Source: Bdellovibrionota bacterium
GTDB lineage: Bacteria; Bdellovibrionota; Bacteriovoracia; Bacteriovoracales; Bacteriovoracaceae
DNA: 10,696 bases
Direction of reading: 5' to 3'
Assembly: GCA_030836365.1 (NCBI GenBank)
Contig: JAURQB010000104.1
Location: 1-10,696, forward strand
This document shows, one piece after another, positions 6,751 to 10,696 of this stretch. The translations under genes were made by a program, and so were the position numbers. Each line of letters starts with the position of its first letter. The stretch's first letter is position 1. The notes below the pieces were generated by a model. It did no database searches. It had not been told where the DNA came from and worked only from the letters and a program-made list of their open reading frames with translations.

Positions 6751-7662
6751 CTATAAAATCCGTGGAAATTTTAGGCTAATTACATTTTTAGCTTTTGAGA
6801 AAACCTCATCATATTCCTCACTTAAAAGATCCCCTGTTCCATTGTCTTCTATCATGATGTTCATTTTTTCAATTAACAACATTGAGGTGAAGAACTCTTC
6901 ATTCAGTGGGTATTGATCTTTTAAAACAACGAGACTATCAAGTTCGATTTTATTCATCGTTTCAACATCCTGAGGCATCAAGCGCTCATTTGCCATGATT
7001 TCAATCTTTGATTTTGTCAGCATATTAATTCCGACATGATCCATTCCATAAGGAAATTTATCGACAATAACAAAAACCTTATTTGTTTTTAAATCATTGA
7101 AAAAATTTGCATAACCAGGGCCAGGAGGAACTGGATTGTAAAAACCAACCGTAAAGTCTTTATTTAATTTTTTAATATGCTTCATGTGACGTGGAAGAGG
7201 ATATTCTCTCTTTGTGATATTAAAGCGTACATTCTTTTTAAACTTATTATACGTTTGAACTTCATCAGCTGTCGGAAAATCAAAGCTATTAATAATAAGA
7301 TTTTCAATATTACTCTCATTGATTATTTGATGATCTCTCTCATTAGGAAATACTTCAGAAACTTCAATAATGACTTTCGTTCCAACTAAACGATCTAAAA
7401 TATTCATCTGGTACTTTGTTGGAAAATAGCCAGAAGTAATTTTTATTGTTTGCAGATTTAATTTTTTCAACTGCATATAGTCGTAAAGGTCAGGATAATA
7501 ACAACATACTTCTAAATTTATTCCCGTATCGTGAGCCTTTAAGGTCTCTACTTCCTGCGCATCAGGGTAGCTAAATGTTTTAAAAGTTAATGTTTTAGTA
7601 AACCCAAATGATCCGTAGGCCATCAAGGCAACAATCAGTAAGTACTTGAAAAAATTGTACAT
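6751..7662 (-). CDS. Exported protein made of about twelve 24-residue repeats with an aromatic-Pro motif
   Basis: 303 residues from the chosen start. Residues 1-20 are a signal peptide (FFKYLLIVALMAYGSFG). The rest is a tandem repeat of about 24-25 residues: a short beta strand, then a Tyr/Phe-Pro turn, then a polar helix. The Pro positions are 33, 57, 81, 106, 130, 155, 179, 204, 230, 252 and 300; a degenerate copy without Pro lies near 276. This should fold as a beta/alpha solenoid comparable in plan to leucine-rich repeats but without their consensus, so a binding or surface-recognition role is more likely than catalysis. I know no named family for it. The frame extends upstream to 7755, but the start at 7662 is preferred because it has a strong GGAGG site and begins a canonical signal peptide. 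A terminator follows. Confidence 0.82.
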   Translation of the reverse strand: MYNFFKYLLIVALMAYGSFGFTKTLTFKTFSYPDAQEVETLKAHDTGINLEVCCYYPDLYDYMQLKKLNLQTIKITSGYFPTKYQMNILDRLVGTKVIIEVSEVFPNERDHQIINESNIENLIINSFDFPTADEVQTYNKFKKNVRFNITKREYPLPRHMKHIKKLNKDFTVGFYNPVPPGPGYANFFNDLKTNKVFVIVDKFPYGMDHVGINMLTKSKIEIMANERLMPQDVETMNKIELDSLVVLKDQYPLNEEFFTSMLLIEKMNIMIEDNGTGDLLSEEYDEVFSKAKNVISLKFPRIL

Positions 7663-7666
7663 ATCA

Positions 7667-7673
7667 CTCCTCC
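7667..7673 (-). promoter_or_regulatory. Ribosome binding site that fixes the repeat-protein start
   Basis: GGAGGAG on the minus strand, with GGAGG ending 6 bases before the ATG at 7662. It is the strongest Shine-Dalgarno match in the window and argues against the longer frame that starts at 7755. Confidence 0.85.
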
Positions 7674-7838
7674 GTGAATGATGGTAAATAAAATTGATTT
7701 CCTCAATGATAATATAAATCCCGTCCCATGCAAATGAAAACGCGACCCCGAGCATAAAAGTCAGGTATATATTTTTTTCATTCTCTATAAATTAAGATAC
7801 CCTTATGTTAACAATTTTTCTTTTAATAAGGTTAATTC

Positions 7839-8603
7839 ATGAGCAGATATATTTTGGGCATCGCCCTTTTTATTTCATTTTTAAGTAGTTCTTACTCTTG
7901 CGAGCAACGCTACATCATCACTGATTTTGATGACACAATCAAAACCTATGGACGAGATGGACACTTTTTTCGAATTGGAAACGCCTTATTTGGTAGAAAA
8001 ATTAATGCGGGAATGGAGTATCTTCTCAAAGAGGTATCTAGTGAGTGTGATCTAAATCAAGGTTTTACGATTTTAACGGCATCCCCTAAGATTGTTGGGC
8101 CGAGTATCAGAAGATTAATTAAAAAGAATAATATTGATAATTACGAACTTATCATGAGACCACTAAACGAAAAAACTCTTGAATATAAAATCTCTCGAGT
8201 TAATAAAGTATATAGTGAAAAAAGAAAATCATTAATTCTCGTTGGAGATGACACCTCAAAAGACCCAGATGCCTATTTTGATTTTGCCTTAAAAAACCCG
8301 GAACTTCACCTAGCGACTTATATTCACAACGTCAGAAATCGACCGGCCCTTCGAGGACAGATAAACTATATAACAAGTTATGAAGTTGCTCTTCATGAAT
8401 ATCTTGCAGGAAGACTTAATGACAGGGATACCTTAACTGTTGGTTTACATATTTTAGCCTCTGATGAGTATGGAATTATTCCTAGGTATGGGTTTTGTCC
8501 GAGTGAATACACATTACCACAAACAAGTAATGAAGACTTAGAAAGAATATCAAGTCAAATCAAAAACAAAGTTCAATCAATTTGTCAGAAGCGACATGAT
8601 TAG
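7839..8603 (+). CDS. Exported APP1-type (DUF2183) HAD-like phosphatase
   Basis: 254 residues. Residues 1-20 are a signal peptide, and the mature protein would begin at or next to Cys21. The preceding SSYS is a poor lipobox, so lipidation is uncertain. The HAD motif I is IITDFDDTIK (26-35) with nucleophile Asp29 and acid/base Asp31. Motif II is ILTASPK (78-84, with Thr80 and Ser82), Lys117 is a candidate motif III, and ILVGDDTSKDPDAY (133-146) is motif IV. The GD…KDP…Y form, with DFDDTIK at the front, is typical of the APP1 phosphatidate phosphatase catalytic domain (DUF2183), named after yeast App1. The reaction would be removal of phosphate from phosphatidate or a related lipid, outside the cytoplasm. 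TAAGG lies 7 bases before the ATG. It is divergent from the repeat-protein gene across 176 bases, and its stop interlocks with the next gene. Confidence 0.83.
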   Translation: MSRYILGIALFISFLSSSYSCEQRYIITDFDDTIKTYGRDGHFFRIGNALFGRKINAGMEYLLKEVSSECDLNQGFTILTASPKIVGPSIRRLIKKNNIDNYELIMRPLNEKTLEYKISRVNKVYSEKRKSLILVGDDTSKDPDAYFDFALKNPELHLATYIHNVRNRPALRGQINYITSYEVALHEYLAGRLNDRDTLTVGLHILASDEYGIIPRYGFCPSEYTLPQTSNEDLERISSQIKNKVQSICQKRHD

Positions 8604-9427
8604 TTTCTAGAAAATTCGATCATGGTAAATGAGGAAATGCCTGCGCCCCAATAATTTTGACCAACACGATTCGATAACTCAGCAACAGCTTCACAAGGCA
8701 TCGTATATTGATGCCCCCATTGATTTAAAATCATTTGGCATTGACCATTGAAAAACTCTACATCAACGACCGTTACCCAGTGTAAAACCTTTGAACTAGG
8801 GACTGATAATAATATAGCAACAGGTGCCCTTTTTACTTTACGTCCTTTAAATTTTGTTCGAACAACTTGATTTTCCCCCGCCGTCTGCATGACAGCACTT
8901 GCAACAGAGTTGATAAAATCTTTTTTATCATTCGCATAAAATGGTGTGAACTTACCTTTTGGACAATCTGTATTTTGACTAAAAAGTTGATTTACTCCAG
9001 CAGTAAGAACTTTTGTACGAAGCCCTGGTGTGTAATCATACGCGTAATATTCATCAACATCGTTAACACCAATATTCCAATGACAGTACATGTGATACAT
9101 ATTTGAGATTGAAGTTTGCCCACATAAGCCTTCTTGCTTAAACATTCCTTCTGATGCCGGTTGGACATACGAAATGGTTCCATCATCACAATAACCAAAA
9201 TCAAATTCAGTATTTTTAGAACTACATCCATCAGTTAAATAGCTATCAAAATCTTTAACATGGTATACTGCTCGATCAACATCTGCGGCCAGCACAGGTA
9301 TGTGTGAACGATCCTCGCAATGGTTGCAACTAAGCCCTGGATCGTATGTCCCCGTACCTGGAGTTGGGTCGATTGCAAAGCTATTGTTAATTAAAAGAAA
9401 AAAAGCAGTCGTGATTAATTGTTTCAT
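8600..9427 (-). CDS. Secreted cysteine-peptidase-like protein (papain/C39-like motifs)
   Basis: 275 residues from the chosen ATG. Residues 1-18 are a signal peptide (LITTAFFLLINNSFA). The likely active site follows the papain-fold order Cys-His-Asn: KQEGLCGQTSISNMY (97-111) with Cys102 and nearby Gln98, LHWVTVVDV (215-223) with His216, and LNQWGHQY (234-241) with Asn235. The CGQTS context recalls C39-type enzymes and NQWG recalls the NSWG of C1 papains. Gln-x3-Cys is shorter than the usual Gln-x5-Cys, so the peptidase subfamily is open, and a non-peptidase relative (for example a transglutaminase- or acyltransferase-like enzyme) is possible. Many further Cys (34, 37, 68, 80, 115, 155, 230, 245) suggest disulfides. 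The frame extends to an ATG at 9463; neither start has a clear ribosome site, and 9427 gives the more typical signal peptide. Confidence 0.75.
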   Translation of the reverse strand: MKQLITTAFFLLINNSFAIDPTPGTGTYDPGLSCNHCEDRSHIPVLAADVDRAVYHVKDFDSYLTDGCSSKNTEFDFGYCDDGTISYVQPASEGMFKQEGLCGQTSISNMYHMYCHWNIGVNDVDEYYAYDYTPGLRTKVLTAGVNQLFSQNTDCPKGKFTPFYANDKKDFINSVASAVMQTAGENQVVRTKFKGRKVKRAPVAILLSVPSSKVLHWVTVVDVEFFNGQCQMILNQWGHQYTMPCEAVAELSNRVGQNYWGAGISSFTMIEFSRN

Positions 9428-9489
9428 GACAATAATGGGTGCAATAACAATGCCAATCAACATCTATTAATTTAATGACTTAGCTGCCA

Positions 9490-9525
9490 TGTTGTCTAAA
9501 CTTTAGCGGTTCTTCAGCGACAACA
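9490..9525. repeat. Inverted repeat TGTTGTC / GACAACA in divergent gap
   Basis: Seven-base perfect arms at 9490-9496 and 9519-9525 are separated by 22 bases, inside the 187-base gap between the peptidase-like gene and the divergent glycosylase gene. The spacing between arm centres is 29 bases, near three helical turns, so it could be an operator. The arms are short and chance is possible. The rest of the gap shows no gene; it contains an A+T-only stretch at 9541-9565. Confidence 0.25.
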
Positions 9526-9602
9526 GTACAGTCTCGGCTCAATTTAATTAAATTTTTTTAATATAGAAGTAGGGCGCCATCGTGATATTTTTAATAATAA
9601 AT

Positions 9603-9608
9603 AAAGGA
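9603..9608 (+). promoter_or_regulatory. Ribosome binding site for the DNA glycosylase start at 9615
   Basis: AAAGGA lies 6 bases before the ATG at 9615. This supports that start over the in-frame ATG at 9582, which has no ribosome site and would add 11 hydrophobic residues absent from the family. Confidence 0.75.
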
Positions 9609-9614
9609 AAATTA

Positions 9615-10184
9615 ATGAGTAACACAAGGTGTCCTTGGTTAAATCTAAAAAACCCAAATTACGTCGAATATCATGACAATGATTGGGGACGTCCAGTGTT
9701 TAATGATCAAAAGCATTTTGAATTGATTACGCTTGAGGGAGCGCAAGCAGGTCTAAGCTGGGAGACAATTCTAAAAAAACGGGATCACTATCGAAAGGTA
9801 TTTAATCAATTTAATATCGACGACGTGGCCAGATTTAGTGACAAGAAACTTGAAAATATACTCCTTAATCCAGGTATTGTTCGCCACCGCTTAAAAATTT
9901 TCTCCGTCAGAAATAATGCAAAATGTACGATCACCATCCAAAAAGAATTTGGATCGTTTAATAAATACATTTGGGGTTTTACTAAAAATAAAGTTCTATA
10001 TTCGGACTATCAAAAATTAAGTGATTATCCATCCTTTACGCCAACAAGTGTTACTATCTCAAAAGATCTGAAAAAACGTGGCTTTAAGTTTGTTGGGGAA
10101 ACGATCATTTATGCCTATATGCAAGCGGCAGGAATTTGCCAAGATCATGCAACAGGCTGCTACCTCTATCGCAAGAAGTTCTAA
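9615..10184 (+). CDS. tag: DNA-3-methyladenine glycosylase I
   Basis: A 189-residue cytoplasmic base-excision repair enzyme that removes 3-methyladenine from alkylated DNA, leaving an abasic site. The length matches E. coli Tag (187). It lines up along its length: RCPW (5-8), EYHDNDWGRPV (18-28), LEGAQAGLSWETILKKR (40-56), GIVRHR (87-92) and KKRGFKFVG (153-161). Glu41 corresponds to the base-recognition Glu38 of E. coli. The structural zinc ligands are all present: Cys6, His20, His178 and Cys182 in DHATGC (177-182). It is one of only two genes with a visible start here that encode a non-exported protein. No terminator follows; a separate promoter for the next gene lies just after its stop. 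No adaptive-response (Ada-type) site was recognised upstream. Confidence 0.96.
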   Translation: MSNTRCPWLNLKNPNYVEYHDNDWGRPVFNDQKHFELITLEGAQAGLSWETILKKRDHYRKVFNQFNIDDVARFSDKKLENILLNPGIVRHRLKIFSVRNNAKCTITIQKEFGSFNKYIWGFTKNKVLYSDYQKLSDYPSFTPTSVTISKDLKKRGFKFVGETIIYAYMQAAGICQDHATGCYLYRKKF

Positions 10185-10191
10185 TTGACGG

Positions 10192-10220
10192 TTGCCATTG
10201 AGTTTAATTCGTTTTTTAAT
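10192..10220 (+). promoter_or_regulatory. Sigma-70-type promoter for the alpha/beta hydrolase
   Basis: TTGCCA (10192-10197) and TTTAAT (10215-10220) are separated by exactly 17 bases, each one mismatch from the TTGACA/TATAAT consensus. It lies in the 62-base gap after the glycosylase gene. A start site near 10227 would give a leader of about 20 bases. Confidence 0.5.
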
Positions 10221-10246
10221 ATTCGCTTCTCTTAAAATGGACCTAT

Positions 10247-10696
10247 ATGAAACGAATAATTTCACTTTTTATCCTAATGCTGTCGTTACCCACTAAAGCG
10301 AATAATTGCCAATTGGAAAATTCAAAGAAATATCTCGCCATCAGAAATAATTTAATCCTTACACACCAAAGCAGTGACCTAAATAGACAAAACAATCAAA
10401 TTGAAACGGCCATTATTGCTCTTCATGGAACGCTTCGAAATGGTAGTGAATACTTTTCTGATATGTGCAACTCGCTTGGCGAAAACTTAAATAAAACATT
10501 GGTGATCTCTCCAACATTTAAACGCGAAGACGATCCAAGACGAGAAAACGAACTTTACTGGGGGCGACGCTGGTACCAAAAATGGAAGTATGGCTACGTT
10601 TCCCAAAACAATGATCACATCAGCAGCTACGATGTGATGGATGAATTAATCGAAAAAATATCAAATCCAAAATTGTATCCAAATTTGAAAAAAATA
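10247..10696 (+). CDS. Exported alpha/beta hydrolase, N-terminal part (3' end outside window)
   Basis: The frame is open from the ATG at 10247 to the window edge (150 residues, no stop), so the gene is cut off on the right. Residues 1-18 are a signal peptide (MKRIISLFILMLSLPTKA). AIIALHGTLRNGSEYF (55-70) is the first core strand and oxyanion-hole loop of an alpha/beta hydrolase, with His60-Gly61. TLVISPTFKRED (84-95) is the next strand and loop, and SSYDVMDELIEKI (126-138) would be the helix before the nucleophile strand. The nucleophile Ser, acid and His lie beyond the window, so activity cannot be confirmed. It differs from the esterase at 1070-2236, which has a D-G-Q-N loop instead. The ribosome site is weak (TGGA). 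Substrate unknown. Confidence 0.75.
   Translation, partial: MKRIISLFILMLSLPTKANNCQLENSKKYLAIRNNLILTHQSSDLNRQNNQIETAIIALHGTLRNGSEYFSDMCNSLGENLNKTLVISPTFKREDDPRRENELYWGRRWYQKWKYGYVSQNNDHISSYDVMDELIEKISNPKLYPNLKKI

Noticed and set aside
7663..7755. N-terminal extension of the repeat protein from an ATG at 7755
   Set aside because: It has no ribosome site, puts 31 unlikely residues before a canonical signal peptide, and conflicts with the strong GGAGG before 7662.
9428..9463. Longer start of the peptidase-like protein at 9463
   Set aside because: It is possible, since neither start has a clear ribosome site. The 12 extra hydrophobic residues would make an unusually long signal peptide, so 9427 was preferred.
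9541..9554. Perfect 14-base palindrome AATTTAATTAAATT
   Set aside because: It is made only of A and T in an A+T-rich gap, where such palindromes arise easily; no second copy or partner gene supports an operator.
9582..9614. Longer start of the DNA glycosylase at 9582
   Set aside because: The start at 9615 has AAAGGA 6 bases upstream and gives the family's normal N terminus (R-C-P-W near residue 5).
10059..10265. Minus-strand frame of 68 codons overlapping the glycosylase end
   Set aside because: It runs antisense to a certain gene and across the promoter of the next one, has no ribosome site, and its peptide shows no domain.
1..10696. Mobile element, prophage, CRISPR array, tRNA or rRNA
   Set aside because: No transposase or integrase motifs, no regularly spaced direct repeats in the DNA, and no cloverleaf or rRNA-like conserved segments were seen.

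Overview
The window is A+T-rich (about two thirds A+T by eye), with AAGG/GGAGG-type ribosome binding sites and densely packed genes on both strands. Most of the genes encode proteins with an N-terminal signal peptide. Low GC, many exported hydrolases and many lineage-specific secreted proteins together suggest a Gram-negative predatory bacterium of the Bdellovibrionota, perhaps Bacteriovorax/Halobacteriovorax/Peredibacter-like. That placement is inference; no rRNA or other phylogenetic marker is present. No phage, transposase, CRISPR array, tRNA or rRNA is visible, and no gene-free stretch exceeds 300 bases.

Layout. Positions 2-1051 (+) hold the 3' part of an unrecognised gene that enters from the left edge. 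On the minus strand, an SDR oxidoreductase (3183-2284) is followed after 47 bases by a secreted esterase (2236-1070), probably one transcript. A plus-strand exported protein of unknown function (3297-4253) meets, stop codon against stop codon, a minus-strand pair: an ADP-ribosyltransferase-like secreted protein (6603-5701), then a soluble MltF-like lytic transglycosylase (5653-4250). A clear hairpin terminator at 6695-6721 separates this pair from an exported protein built of about twelve 24-residue repeats (7662-6751).

Divergent from the repeat protein is an exported APP1-type (DUF2183) HAD phosphatase (7839-8603). It also meets, stop against stop, a minus-strand secreted cysteine-peptidase-like protein (9427-8600). 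The window ends with a complete DNA-3-methyladenine glycosylase I (9615-10184) and the 5' part of an exported alpha/beta hydrolase (from 10247) that runs off the right edge.

How the genes fit together. There is no single metabolic pathway. The shared theme is export: eight of the ten genes whose start is visible begin with a signal peptide. Their predicted activities (peptidoglycan cleavage, ester hydrolysis, phosphatidate-type dephosphorylation, proteolysis, possible ADP-ribosylation) would suit an arsenal acting on the cell envelope or on prey contents. The most notable candidates are the ADP-ribosyltransferase-like protein with its transglycosylase neighbour, and the repeat protein. All functional calls come from reading motifs by eye; no database search was possible.
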